IMG/VR virus record: IMGVR_UViG_3300045927_000031
Span: 1 to 46,647 of that record
Length of the DNA stretch: 46,647 nucleotides
Reading direction: 5' to 3' (one strand)
Origin: a virus
This document shows, in pieces, positions 6,821 to 13,559 of this stretch (position 1 is the first letter of the stretch; each line of letters opens with the position of its first letter). Under the pieces are notes generated by a model that saw only the letters and a program-made list of their open reading frames with translations, did no database searches and was not told the DNA's origin. The translations under genes and the position numbers were made by a program.

Positions 6821-6897
6821 CCTCGCGCATTCTGCGCCTCGTCAACGGCTTACTTGCGCTGTACGGCATTGCTTGGGGGTTCCGGGAGTTACTGTGA
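6817..6897 (+). CDS. 26-residue membrane micro-protein upstream of methyltransferase
   Basis: The ORF is MTSRILRLVN..., with one hydrophobic helix and R-E-L-L at the end. AGAGG lies five bases ahead. Its start overlaps the upstream stop (ATGA) and its stop overlaps the GTG of the methyltransferase (GTGA). It therefore tiles the operon exactly and may serve as a coupling ORF or as a functional membrane peptide. Confidence 0.55.
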   Translation: MTSRILRLVNGLLALYGIAWGFRELL

Positions 6898-7616
6898 GGC
6901 CGCTCGCCATTGATCTCTTCTGTGGCCTTGGCGGCTGGACTGAAGGATTACTTGCAGAGGGTTATGACGTGGTTGGCTTCGATATTGAGCGGCGTCCGTA
7001 TCCGGCGCAGTTAGTGCTCCAGGATGTTTTAACGCTGCACGGCTCGCAGTTCAAAGACGCGGCGCTGATTGTGGCGAGTCCGCCGTGCCAGTTCTTCAGC
7101 TACATCGCGATGCCGTGGACCAGGGCGAAGCTGTTGGGCGCCGTTACGCGGCTGTGTCCCTTGCGGATTGCCAAGGAGCTCGAACTCTTCAAAGCGTGCT
7201 TCCGGATTCAGCGCGAAGCCTCGGAGGCGGCGGGGCATCACATTCCGTTGGTTCTCGAGAATGTGCGCGGGGCTCAACCGTGGGTCGGGCCAGCGAAGTG
7301 GAATTACGGATCATTCTATTTGTGGGGGGACGTGCCAGCATTGATGCCGACGACGTTTAAAGGCTTAAAGGTCCCCGGCTTCCGGTTCGACGGTTCGGGA
7401 GGCAGTTTTCAGACGGCTTCGGTGGAGTTAGTTGGAATTAAGGGGTCCGTAGGGTCTGAGCGGAGGCATCCGAACGCCCTGGGTTGGAAGATCCCGAGCA
7501 CGTCATCGCATTCACCCGCCCGCAAGCAAGCATCCGCAGAAATCGCGAAGATTCCATTCCCGCTCGCCAGGCACATTGCGTCGGTTTACAGGGAACAATA
7601 CGAAAGGAGTTTATGA
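6894..7616 (+). CDS. DNA (cytosine-5) methyltransferase
   Basis: The product is 240 residues. Motif I is D-L-F-C-G-L-G-G-W (7-15), the SAM site. Motif IV is S-P-P-C-Q (62-66), with Cys65 as the nucleophile. Motif VI is L-E-N-V-R-G (121-126). The protein is shorter than typical 300-400-residue enzymes, so the target-recognition part is small. No endonuclease partner lies beside it, so it most likely protects phage DNA from host restriction. GTG was chosen for the GGGAG ahead and the coupled upstream stop. Confidence 0.9.
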   Translation: MRPLAIDLFCGLGGWTEGLLAEGYDVVGFDIERRPYPAQLVLQDVLTLHGSQFKDAALIVASPPCQFFSYIAMPWTRAKLLGAVTRLCPLRIAKELELFKACFRIQREASEAAGHHIPLVLENVRGAQPWVGPAKWNYGSFYLWGDVPALMPTTFKGLKVPGFRFDGSGGSFQTASVELVGIKGSVGSERRHPNALGWKIPSTSSHSPARKQASAEIAKIPFPLARHIASVYREQYERSL

Positions 7617-7999
7617 GAAACGAGACTTTACGCAACGCCAAGGCCGAACTCCGCAAATGGTTCGCATCACAGGACAGCGCCTACCTGACCCGCGTCATCG
7701 ACGAGTGCAGGGCGGGCACGTTTGGGTTTATCGATAGCTGCCATTGCATTGTCGGCCTTTTACCGGACAAACCGCACTACGGATTCTATTCGGACTGGAA
7801 GCGTCAGCACGGGTACGCAGGCAATGAAGTATGTCCGGCGGAACTCGGCTTAATGCGAGTCGGATTCATGGCTGATGGCGGGGAAAGTGCCCAAGAACTT
7901 CGACGGCGCAACTTCACGCTCCCCCTCGTCTTAGCCGAGATCCGGCGCCGCACCAAGGCCGCGCAGCACGACCGTGTTGAGGTGGTGAAGGGGTTCTGA
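7613..7999 (+). CDS. hypothetical phage protein
   Basis: The product is 128 residues, starting MRNETLRNAKAELRKWF. AAAGGAG lies ahead and the start overlaps the methyltransferase stop (ATGA). A middle part with C-H-C-I-V-G-L-L-P resembles hypothetical proteins common in environmental phages. The function is unknown. Confidence 0.7.
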   Translation: MRNETLRNAKAELRKWFASQDSAYLTRVIDECRAGTFGFIDSCHCIVGLLPDKPHYGFYSDWKRQHGYAGNEVCPAELGLMRVGFMADGGESAQELRRRNFTLPLVLAEIRRRTKAAQHDRVEVVKGF

Positions 8000-8002
8000 G
8001 TT

Positions 8003-8437
8003 ATGACGTTTGCGGAATGGTGGGCTCAACTTCCTCAAGCCATGCGGCGTGGCGACAAGGCCCGCGCTAGGACCCGCTACGACGCGATCCAGAAGCGCGG
8101 CGAGGGCAAACTACTGACGCTCGCCTACGATGCCTATATTGCCGACTGTAGGGCGAATCCCTGGCGCGGCTACCTGTACGCTTCGACCTTCCTCGGGCGA
8201 TGGGAGGAGTACATTCCCGTGGCCTCTGGCACTGGGAATGGTGAGCACGCACTGGGGCCCGGTGAGCATATTTGCCGTGTTTGCGCCCCGCAGCATTTCT
8301 GGAAGCACGTAGGCAACTGCGATCTCGCCTGTTTAGGAGAAACTTACTTTACCTGTCCGGAGCAACGCGAGGCCATGCGGAGGGCAATTAAGGCCGAAAC
8401 GCGGCAGGCGAAAGCAGGCGGGCTTTTCAGTGAATAG
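8003..8437 (+). CDS. hypothetical protein with W-x3-LP...GRWE region
   Basis: The product is 144 residues. The first half (F-A-E-W-W-A-Q-L-P...A-R-T-R-Y...Y-A-S-T-F-L-G-R-W-E-E-Y) resembles the C-terminal tail of phage replication initiators, where W, P and the final GRW are conserved. The second half has H-I-C-R-V-C and C-D-L-A-C-like cysteines. It could assist replication, but there is no initiator domain. Confidence in the function is low. Confidence 0.65.
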   Translation: MTFAEWWAQLPQAMRRGDKARARTRYDAIQKRGEGKLLTLAYDAYIADCRANPWRGYLYASTFLGRWEEYIPVASGTGNGEHALGPGEHICRVCAPQHFWKHVGNCDLACLGETYFTCPEQREAMRRAIKAETRQAKAGGLFSE

Positions 8438-8449
8438 TTCTTTGAATCG

Positions 8450-8935
8450 ACGCGGTAGTTTGTGCTATAAACGAAATGCGGTTGGCTCACTTGATTTTGC
8501 GCGTAAGCCTGAGTCGAGGACAGCCTTCCAGTCGGGTGCCAGCCGCACGCTAACTCAGGGCTGGGGCGTGGATTCTGACTGGAAGACTGCGACTGCATCC
8601 TTCCTGCTGAATTTCCAAACACGTTTCACCAACCGAGTAATCGGCGTCTATGTGGGTAGAGGTTGTCAGGGTGAAAGAGACAGCGATAATCCAGCAAACC
8701 GGAACAGCCACCGAGGGGATCAACAGCCAAGCCCGTCGAGTGAGAGCCACGGAGTTTTTAGTCGCGCTCGACCTTTTGCCGAACCTTCGACGGGCAGGAC
8801 GTTAAAAGTTGTTGACCCGCGTTTATTTGGAAACGTTGTAACCGTTCGAGAAGCTGACCCAGAAACAATTCTGGCTCCATACCGGGCAGTATTTTCTGGA
8901 GACCGAAGGGTAGGTCTCCGTGTGTCCACTTCACC
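8450..8935 (+). ncRNA. candidate large structured non-coding RNA or origin
   Basis: The 522-bp gap 8438-8959 holds no convincing gene but many perfect inverted repeats. These are 8525-8533 with 8577-8585 (9 bp, enclosing CCAGCC/GGCTGG at 8539-8544/8559-8564), 8633-8644 (CCGA-GTAA-TCGG, a GNRA loop), 8731-8739 with 8787-8795 (9 bp), 8820-8835 (CGTTT/AAACG), 8859-8874 (CCAGAA-ACAA-TTCTGG) and 8898-8919 (GGAGACC/GGTCTCC). CCTGAGT 8508-8514 can also pair with ACTCAGG 8553-8559, giving a pseudoknot or alternative fold. The gap lies inside a plus-strand operon just before RNase H. A replication origin with hairpins is the main alternative. Confidence 0.45.
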
Positions 8936-8959
8936 ACCCAAACAGTAGGGGGTTAGAGG

Positions 8960-9418
8960 GTGCTTCAAATCTACTTCGACGGTGCCTGTGGTCCGGTAAA
9001 CCCTGGAGGGAAAGCGGGATGGGGATGGATTGCCTACCGGGATGGGAAGGTTGTTAGTCAGGAATACGGATACGTGGGCGAAGGGCCGGAAATGTCCAAC
9101 AATGTGGCCGAATATTCCGCAATATTAGCCGCTCTAATTTGGGCCAAGTCCTTCGATGAACCTGTCGAGTTTCGCGGCGATTCCATGCTTGTCATTCGCC
9201 AGATGTCCGGTCAATGGAAAATAAAACGGGGGCTCTATGAAAAATACGCTCGTGATGCGTGGCGTTTCCGGAGATCCAATCATCGGTATACGTGGATACC
9301 TCGGGAACTGAACTCCGTCGCTGATGAATTGTCCAATCTCGGCATGAATTGCGAGGGCGAAAAATTCGGCGTCGATAAGGAATACCAGGATCGCATGGTG
9401 AGGGAGTATGGCGCTTAA
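8960..9418 (+). CDS. ribonuclease H (RNase HI type)
   Basis: The product is 152 residues from GTG. The catalytic acids are visible: Asp7 in I-Y-F-D-G-A, Glu51 in N-N-V-A-E-Y-S-A, Asp74 in F-R-G-D-S-M-L-V and Asp122 in N-S-V-A-D-E-L. The length is that of the single-domain enzyme. It removes RNA from RNA-DNA hybrids such as primers or R-loops, which suits phage replication on host polymerase. A long tail after residue 130 is extra. Confidence 0.9.
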   Translation: MLQIYFDGACGPVNPGGKAGWGWIAYRDGKVVSQEYGYVGEGPEMSNNVAEYSAILAALIWAKSFDEPVEFRGDSMLVIRQMSGQWKIKRGLYEKYARDAWRFRRSNHRYTWIPRELNSVADELSNLGMNCEGEKFGVDKEYQDRMVREYGA

Positions 9419-9725
9419 GCGTTGGGACTACTGCGCGGCGGATCGCTGTATTGTGCGCTTTGAGACGGGGCACGGGAAGCGGTTTTGTTCGACGGCATGT
9501 AAGTTGGCACAGGGGAGAGCCATGAAGGGAAGGGCAGAAGAGGGGGAAGAAGTGAAGACGGTTAAGGCGTGGGCGATTCAATGGGTATTGAGCAAGAAAG
9601 TTTACCGCGTGGCACTGGACGAGAACTTCAGGGACCTCCGTAACCAATACGACCCGGTGTATTGGAATATCGTCCGCGTCGAGATTCGCCCGGTGGCCAG
9701 GAAGCGCGGAAAGGCGCGGCGATGA
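9408..9725 (+). CDS. small protein with C-terminal beta part and zinc-type N-terminus
   Basis: The product is 105 residues. C9, C14 and C-S-T-A-C-K (27-32) form a zinc-knuckle like that of recombination endonuclease or FLZ-type proteins. The rest is a basic domain with W and Y residues. It overlaps the RNase H end by 11 bp. The function is unknown. Confidence 0.65.
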   Translation: MALKRWDYCAADRCIVRFETGHGKRFCSTACKLAQGRAMKGRAEEGEEVKTVKAWAIQWVLSKKVYRVALDENFRDLRNQYDPVYWNIVRVEIRPVARKRGKARR

Positions 9726-10090
9726 CGCTGAACGAGAAAATTAGCAACTGGTTTGAGCCGAAGCCGACGTGGATTAAGACGTGTAGTGGCGGCATCGAAT
9801 TGATTCTTTCTATTGGTGGTGCTTGGCTTTGTCCTGAACGCTGTATAACTGCGACCGGAGAGTCTGATTCGTGCGTCCAACACATTGCCGTCGGTTGGGA
9901 CACCGACGAGGCGGCGAATGCGATGTTGTTGGAGGCTATGCCCGAGCCATCTATGTATCGCTCGACAGGGAAGTTGTGGCGCGTTCGGCCGGATGGTGGC
10001 AAGGACGATTCATTGAAGGCCGAACATCTTGACCGCAAGATCGCAATTCGGTTGGCGTTCACGAAATGGGCGGAGATTGAAAAGATTTAG
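9722..10090 (+). CDS. hypothetical protein, phage ABA-sandwich-like
   Basis: The product is 122 residues, starting MTLNEKISNWF. E-A-A-N-A-M-L-L-E-A-M-P, then L-D-R-K-I-A-I-R-L-A-F-T-K-W, follow the pattern of small alpha/beta phage proteins that are widespread but uncharacterised. ATGA overlap with the gene before it. It ends just upstream of the palindromic element at 10112. Confidence 0.7.
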   Translation: MTLNEKISNWFEPKPTWIKTCSGGIELILSIGGAWLCPERCITATGESDSCVQHIAVGWDTDEAANAMLLEAMPEPSMYRSTGKLWRVRPDGGKDDSLKAEHLDRKIAIRLAFTKWAEIEKI

Positions 10091-10111
10091 TTATGTCAAA
10101 TAGTCGGTAAA

Positions 10112-10193
10112 TTGTAGCAGTCCTGCGATGGCGTTGGCCGTGACGCCCCAAGGGGCCACCGGAAGAAACCGGATAAACAAATCGCTGCTACAA
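10112..10193 (+). ncRNA. 82-nt structured RNA candidate in intergenic gap
   Basis: TTGTAGCAG (10112-10120) and CTGCTACAA (10185-10193) are perfect 9-bp inverted arms. Between them lie GGCGT/ACGCC (10130-10134/10143-10147), TGGCC/GGCCA (10135-10139/10154-10158) and CCGG-AAGAAA-CCGG (10159-10172). The first two pairs interlock like a pseudoknot. The element fills most of the 129-bp gap before the gene at 10220. It lacks tRNA features. It could be a riboregulator of the next gene, a small RNA or a DNA recombination site. Confidence 0.5.
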
Positions 10194-10219
10194 ACACGGC
10201 CATTATTAGGAGTAAAGCC

Positions 10220-10546
10220 ATGACCGACCAACCCACTTTTGAAACGCTGCTAGACCGTTACGGACAGGCCGAGTTTGAGTGCGGGCATTATGACGATGCG
10301 TCTCGGAAGCCCGCAAGAGAAGCCAAAGCCGCCCTCGTCGCCCACATCAACACGAAGGACGAGGAGATTGCGCGGCTAGAGCAGCAGAACGCCGCGCTCC
10401 GGGATGTGTTGAGCCATCTTATCGTGGAGATCGGGTCATGCCGTTGCCATGAGGCTTTCACAAGTCGGCGGCTTGAGGACCCTGCGTGTCAGTTTCATCT
10501 ATATAGTCACATCCTCACGGAGCAACTGAAAGCGGCCCTGAAGTGA
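10220..10546 (+). CDS. coiled-coil hypothetical protein
   Basis: The product is 108 residues. The middle (about 45-72) is a clear coiled coil, D-E-E-I-A-R-L-E-Q-Q-N-A-A-L, followed by C-R-C-H and C-x-F-H residues that might bind metal. AGGAG precedes the ATG. Proteins of this type are common in phage early regions. The role is unknown. Confidence 0.7.
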   Translation: MTDQPTFETLLDRYGQAEFECGHYDDASRKPAREAKAALVAHINTKDEEIARLEQQNAALRDVLSHLIVEIGSCRCHEAFTSRRLEDPACQFHLYSHILTEQLKAALK

Positions 10547-10701
10547 AACTTCGTAACCGTCAGGCGGACATGAAGCGGCGGCTTAAGACTCGCGTCGGGC
10601 TATGCCTGAAGTGTGGCGAGCGTGCGAAGGGGCCGTTTTGCCCGAAGTGTATACGGCGGATCGCGAGCGCGGAAAGGGTATGGTGGAGGGGGATTGAGTA
10701 A
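10543..10701 (+). CDS. 52-residue zinc-ribbon protein
   Basis: GTG start in a GTGA overlap. The product is very basic, with C-L-K-C-G (21-25) and C-P-K-C (33-36), a tight zinc ribbon between arginine-rich flanks. It probably binds nucleic acid (inference). It overlaps the DUF1064 gene by 8 bp. Confidence 0.7.
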   Translation: MKLRNRQADMKRRLKTRVGLCLKCGERAKGPFCPKCIRRIASAERVWWRGIE

Positions 10702-11005
10702 GTATCGGGCGGTACGTACCGAGGTCGAGGGGCACGTTTTTGCTTCAAAGCGCGAAGCATTCCGCTACCAGGAACTCCGCATCCTGGAGCGTAGTGGATA
10801 CATCACGGAACTGACCTTACAGCAGAAGTTTCCGCTAGTCGTCAATGGCGTGAAGGTTTGCACGTATATTGCGGACTTCTGCTACCTGGATATGCAGGGG
10901 CGGGCAATTGTGGAGGATTCCAAGGGGATGAAAACGCCCGTGTATCGGCTGAAGAACAAGCTTTTCCATGTGCTTTACCCGAATCTAAGGATCTCTGAGG
11001 TATGA
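10694..11005 (+). CDS. DUF1064 phage nuclease-like protein
   Basis: The product is 103 residues from TTG, chosen because GGAGGGGGA stands just before it. S-K-Y-R-A...F-A-S-K-R-E-A-F-R-Y-Q-E-L (about 2-31), Q-Q-K-F-P-L, Y-I-A-D-F-C-Y and V-E-D-S-K-G (with the D...E-D-x-K pattern) are the DUF1064 signatures, related to VSR/PD-(D/E)XK nucleases. It may resolve or nick phage DNA. The enzymatic role of the family is only predicted. Confidence 0.85.
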   Translation: MSKYRAVRTEVEGHVFASKREAFRYQELRILERSGYITELTLQQKFPLVVNGVKVCTYIADFCYLDMQGRAIVEDSKGMKTPVYRLKNKLFHVLYPNLRISEV

Positions 11006-11008
11006 GTA

Positions 11009-11158
11009 GTGACGAGACGGGTTCAAATGTTGCTATTTTTATGCGTCCTCGGGGCTATCGCGTTCGGCGTTTGGCAAGGCTCCATAGGTGCCACTGTCTT
11101 TATGTTTGTGGTTCTCCTGTTTGTCGTTGAGTTCCTGTATATGGAGCGCCAAAAGTGA
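11009..11158 (+). CDS. 49-residue protein with two membrane helices
   Basis: GTG start with TGAGG ahead. Hydrophobic segments lie at about 7-20 and 25-42 with a short turn between, and the end is charged. It sits just after the DUF1064 gene and overlaps the next by 4 bp. The competing ATG frame at 11002 gives a Cys/Arg-rich, less likely 43-residue product. Confidence 0.6.
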   Translation: MTRRVQMLLFLCVLGAIAFGVWQGSIGATVFMFVVLLFVVEFLYMERQK

Positions 11159-11274
11159 ACTCCGACCGCTTCAGTCTTTTAGACTGGCTACTGATACGTG
11201 AACTACGGGCTGAAATACGCCGGCTTGAAGCGATCCTAGACAGGATCAGGCCGGATTGGAGGCAACTTCTATGA
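11155..11274 (+). CDS. 39-residue helical protein
   Basis: GTG start with GGAG nine bases ahead and GTGA/ATGA overlaps on both sides. The sequence is an amphipathic helix rich in Leu, Arg and Glu. It is unrecognised but fits the tight operon. Confidence 0.55.
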   Translation: MNSDRFSLLDWLLIRELRAEIRRLEAILDRIRPDWRQLL

Positions 11275-11738
11275 GGATTGAAGCCACTTGCCCCGCCTGC
11301 GGTTTCGGCTTCTGTGATGCGGAATTGTTAAGCCTCCACAGAGGCGCACGGCATGTTCAGGTGAAGTCCCAACATCAACAGAATAAATGTGAGTGTGGCG
11401 GTATCAAGTCCTCGCAATCGACCAGGTGCCGATCGTGTTGGAATAAACTGAAGACGGGCAAGCCGAAGGGCTGGAAGGTAGGCGAAGGCGGACAGCGTAA
11501 GCAGCATGTTTGCGCGTGCGGCCGGCCGATGTCGAAGCAGGCGCAGAAGTGCGTAACATGCCGATGGGGGCAACCGGCGCCGGAGACCAGGCGATGCTGT
11601 GTTTGCCTTAAGGATAAGCCATTGAACGCGGTTCACTTTTACAGGAACGTGGCGCGAAAGTGGGGATACCGGAATGAATGCGCGGAGTGTATGCGAAGCG
11701 AGAGAAGGAAAACCCCCGAGGGTGAGTCGGGGGTTTGA
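11271..11738 (+). CDS. multi-zinc-ribbon protein
   Basis: The product is 155 residues. Four Cys pairs are visible: C-P-A-C-G (6-10), C-E-C-G...C-R-S-C, C-A-C-G...C-V-T-C and C-C-V-C...C-A-E-C. The last block, with H-F-Y-R-N...G-Y-R-N-E-C, is like the zinc part that precedes HNH nucleases in phages, but no HNH follows. It may be a remnant or a DNA/RNA-binding adaptor. It is the last plus-strand gene before the convergent terminator. Confidence 0.7.
   Translation: MRIEATCPACGFGFCDAELLSLHRGARHVQVKSQHQQNKCECGGIKSSQSTRCRSCWNKLKTGKPKGWKVGEGGQRKQHVCACGRPMSKQAQKCVTCRWGQPAPETRRCCVCLKDKPLNAVHFYRNVARKWGYRNECAECMRSERRKTPEGESGV
11710..11736. terminator. bidirectional terminator hairpin between convergent operons
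   Basis: A 10-bp stem, AAACCCCCGA / TCGGGGGTTT, with loop GGGTGAG. It overlaps the last codons of the zinc-ribbon gene. A TTT follows on the plus strand and TTTT on the minus strand, so it can serve both convergent transcripts. Confidence 0.75.
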
Positions 11739-11743
11739 GGGGG

Positions 11744-11968
11744 TTAGCGCCTGTATGCGGCGGAAATGATGTGATCCAGCCCGAGGCGTTCCGCGATCTT
11801 CCACGGCACCTTCTTTTGCATGTGATCCGGTAACCGAGAAAGCCGCATAGCTGCTTCGGTGGGCGTATCCTCACCGAAGAAACAATTCCAGTGTGCCGTA
11901 TGCCGTGAGGCATAGCGGACGTAATTATCCTGCGGTTCGATCATGTCTTTGCATTTACGGCAAGTCAT
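11744..11968 (-). CDS. small zinc-binding protein
   Basis: The product is 74 residues. C-R-K-C (3-6), H23, H26 and C29 would form a zinc site; the remainder is helical. AAGGAAGCAAA precedes the ATG, which overlaps the upstream stop (ATGA). It is the last gene of the second leftward operon. Confidence 0.65.
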   Translation of the reverse strand: MTCRKCKDMIEPQDNYVRYASRHTAHWNCFFGEDTPTEAAMRLSRLPDHMQKKVPWKIAERLGLDHIISAAYRR

Positions 11969-12162
11969 TTTGCTTCCTTTCTGTCCTTGCGGACCTGTGC
12001 TCTTCGTTTCAATTCAGCGGTACGCTCTTCGGGCGTCATGCCAGCCCAATAGGCGGAGACGGCATCGGACATCGCCTGAGAGCGTTCGGTTGCGGTCATA
12101 CGGGAGGCTTTGGCTTTGCCTCCCATGCGGCCCAGGTTCACGGCGTTGGGGTTTTTAGGCAT
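11965..12162 (-). CDS. small phage protein of the NLGRMGGKAKA type
   Basis: The product is 65 residues, starting MPKNPNAVNLGRMGGK, then A-S-R-M-T-A-T-E-R-S. It matches the short Gly-Gly-Lys, Thr-x-Glu-Arg, Ala/Lys-rich phage proteins of unknown role. The start lies inside the end of the upstream gene (8-bp overlap). Confidence 0.65.
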   Translation of the reverse strand: MPKNPNAVNLGRMGGKAKASRMTATERSQAMSDAVSAYWAGMTPEERTAELKRRAQVRKDRKEAK

Positions 12163-12448
12163 GGCGCACCGCGTCAAGCCTTGGCGTGTGTACAACATCA
12201 AGGCTGTCTTCCAGCACGTTGTACGTGCCAAATTGTGCCCACACATAGACATTGCCTGTCTTGGTACCGCCACGGATGAGCGTACCGCTCCAGCCAAGCT
12301 TCTTGCAGAGCGCGAGTGCAGCCACGTCGTGCGGCTCCCTGGCGTCATCGTGGTATGAAACGAAAATTGTTGTGTCGCCGTCTGTCGCGCTGATACGTGA
12401 ACCGCGAGTGTTTGTTGGTCCGTGATACTTCGTGCTGATAGCCTTCAT
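12155..12448 (-). CDS. conserved phage hypothetical protein
   Basis: The product is 97 residues, starting MKAISTKYHGPTNTRGSRI. The second ATG (12448) was chosen because GGAGG sits seven bases ahead of it; the first (12454) is too close. The fold looks beta-rich with a Trp-Gly centre. Many environmental phages carry a relative. The function is unknown. Confidence 0.75.
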   Translation of the reverse strand: MKAISTKYHGPTNTRGSRISATDGDTTIFVSYHDDAREPHDVAALALCKKLGWSGTLIRGGTKTGNVYVWAQFGTYNVLEDSLDVVHTPRLDAVRHA

Positions 12449-12465
12449 GTTCATGCCTCCGTTAG

Positions 12466-12726
12466 TTAGAATCGCTGTTCCTCAATCGTGCTGGTTTCGA
12501 GCCCGACCGCCTTAAGACAGCGGTCAAGTAGGCGACCGTTAAAATTGCTCACGATAGCCTTGCGGAGATCCATACCGGCGGCTAAGTCTTCGTCGACATT
12601 TGCCACGGCCTGAAGGTATTGCCCGAGTGCGTAGGGGTTATACCCACGCTTGCCGAATTGCTTACGGTCGTACTCCGTTACGGCGTGAGCGAGTTTGATA
12701 TGAACTGCGGTCATTATGTCTGTCAT
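12466..12726 (-). CDS. conserved phage hypothetical protein
   Basis: The product is 86 residues. The middle is N-P-Y-A-L-G-Q-Y-L-Q-A-V, and later N-F-N-G-R-L-L-D-R-C-L-K-A-V-G-L, a pattern met often in phage early genes. GGAGGCATCC precedes the ATG. This ribosome site lies directly outside the inserted cassette at 12745-13913 and would originally have followed the stop of the gene now at 13890. Confidence 0.75.
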   Translation of the reverse strand: MTDIMTAVHIKLAHAVTEYDRKQFGKRGYNPYALGQYLQAVANVDEDLAAGMDLRKAIVSNFNGRLLDRCLKAVGLETSTIEEQRF

Positions 12727-12744
12727 GGATGCCTCCGGTTAGTC

Positions 12745-12750
12745 TAAATT
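12745..12750. repeat. TAAATT target-site duplication, left
   Basis: TAAATT touches the left inverted repeat and is repeated at 13908-13913 in the same orientation. Confidence 0.75.
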
Positions 12751-12773
12751 GGGGATTTATATACATAACTCCC
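12751..12773 (+). repeat. left terminal inverted repeat of cassette
   Basis: Begins GGGG and ends ACTCCC. It contains the stop codon of the dpdA-like gene. It differs from the right copy at two positions (6 and 17). Confidence 0.75.
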
Positions 12774-13398
12774 TAATGAGTTTCGGTTCATGGGTTTGCC
12801 AGTCATTGACTAGATACTCCATTCGGCGAATTCTCTCGACCGTCCACAGTGGAAAACTGGAGTCAAGTGAATCCGCCTGAATGTTAATCGCCTGTTTGAT
12901 TTTCGTCTCCGTGCCAGCTCTGGCGAAATGGAACCGCTTACAGTGAATTGCAGCCACATTTCGCCAGTCCTGAGCGTCACGTTTGAAGGCGTCCGTTCCT
13001 CCAAGAAATAGACCGTCGAAGTGGTGAATAACTTCCTCAACTTCCCATACCTGCATCCCGTCTTGAAGCGCCAAATACCAGGGCCAACCAGTCGGCAACT
13101 TGTCCAGCCATCGCATTGAAAATTCCAATGACTCGCGCCCACGGCCGACCAAATCAGGCACAACGGCCATGTACGGCGGATACGGCTGATCCATTGCAAT
13201 GTCGAGCGCATCTCGATACCTCTTTTCGTCAAATGGTCTGCCGTTCACCCAATCCAGATATGCCCCATTGTCAAAGCCGCTACGATGAAAGTTCTCGCGT
13301 GGCTTCGAGTAGACATACATCTCACCCCAACCGTGCAAGTCGCAGATTCTTCTCACAGATCGGGCAGGACGTTCGCCTACGAGAACTCTGATTTTCAT
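12757..13398 (-). CDS. dpdA: DpdA-like tRNA-guanine-transglycosylase-fold DNA modification protein
   Basis: The product is 213 residues. It has D-N-G-A-Y-L-D-W (43-50), V-V-P-D-L-V-G (79-85), L-A-L-Q-D-G-M (109-115), G-L-F-L-G-G-T-D-A-F-K (129-139), F-H-F-A-R-A-G-T (157-164) and A-D-S-L-D-S-S (175-181). This is the motif order of the short phage TGT-like enzymes. The DpdA family exchanges guanine in DNA for a preQ0-type 7-deazaguanine, which blocks many restriction enzymes. A queD-like gene lies in the same cassette, supporting the pathway. Only about 213 residues are present, and no CxCxxC zinc site of true TGTs. An ATG two codons upstream (13404) is an alternative start. Confidence 0.75.
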   Translation of the reverse strand: MKIRVLVGERPARSVRRICDLHGWGEMYVYSKPRENFHRSGFDNGAYLDWVNGRPFDEKRYRDALDIAMDQPYPPYMAVVPDLVGRGRESLEFSMRWLDKLPTGWPWYLALQDGMQVWEVEEVIHHFDGLFLGGTDAFKRDAQDWRNVAAIHCKRFHFARAGTETKIKQAINIQADSLDSSFPLWTVERIRRMEYLVNDWQTHEPKLIRELCI

Positions 13399-13559
13399 TT
13401 CCATATCCCGAGTTTCCGATTTAGCCGCTTGTCTTCCAGCAAACCTTCCCGAAATTTAGCGTTGTACTCCGCGATTTGTCGGCGGCAGTGATCGCAGGTT
13501 TTCCTATCAGGAGGGCAACCGCGCCACTTACATCGCGAGCAAATCGGTGGCTCTTTCAT
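13395..13559 (-). CDS. 54-residue zinc protein between dpdA-like and queD-like genes
   Basis: Cysteines at C7-x2-C10, C15 and C22-x2-C25 make a compact zinc site; the tail is basic and helical. It is coupled on both sides by ATGA overlaps. Because the DpdA-like protein lacks the usual TGT zinc site, a helper role is conceivable, but that is inference. Confidence 0.7.
   Translation of the reverse strand: MKEPPICSRCKWRGCPPDRKTCDHCRRQIAEYNAKFREGLLEDKRLNRKLGIWK

Noticed and set aside
8650-8910. Frame with internal TAA stops that reads like a protein, suggesting stop-codon recoding
   Set aside because: TAA, TAG and TGA end the clear genes everywhere else in the window, so recoding is not supported. 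The likeness is probably chance in a structured region.
8430-8948. 172-codon plus-strand frame from GTG
   Set aside because: Arg/Ser/Thr-rich, no motif, weak ribosome site, and it runs through many perfect inverted repeats. I kept the region as non-coding, but a protein cannot be fully excluded.
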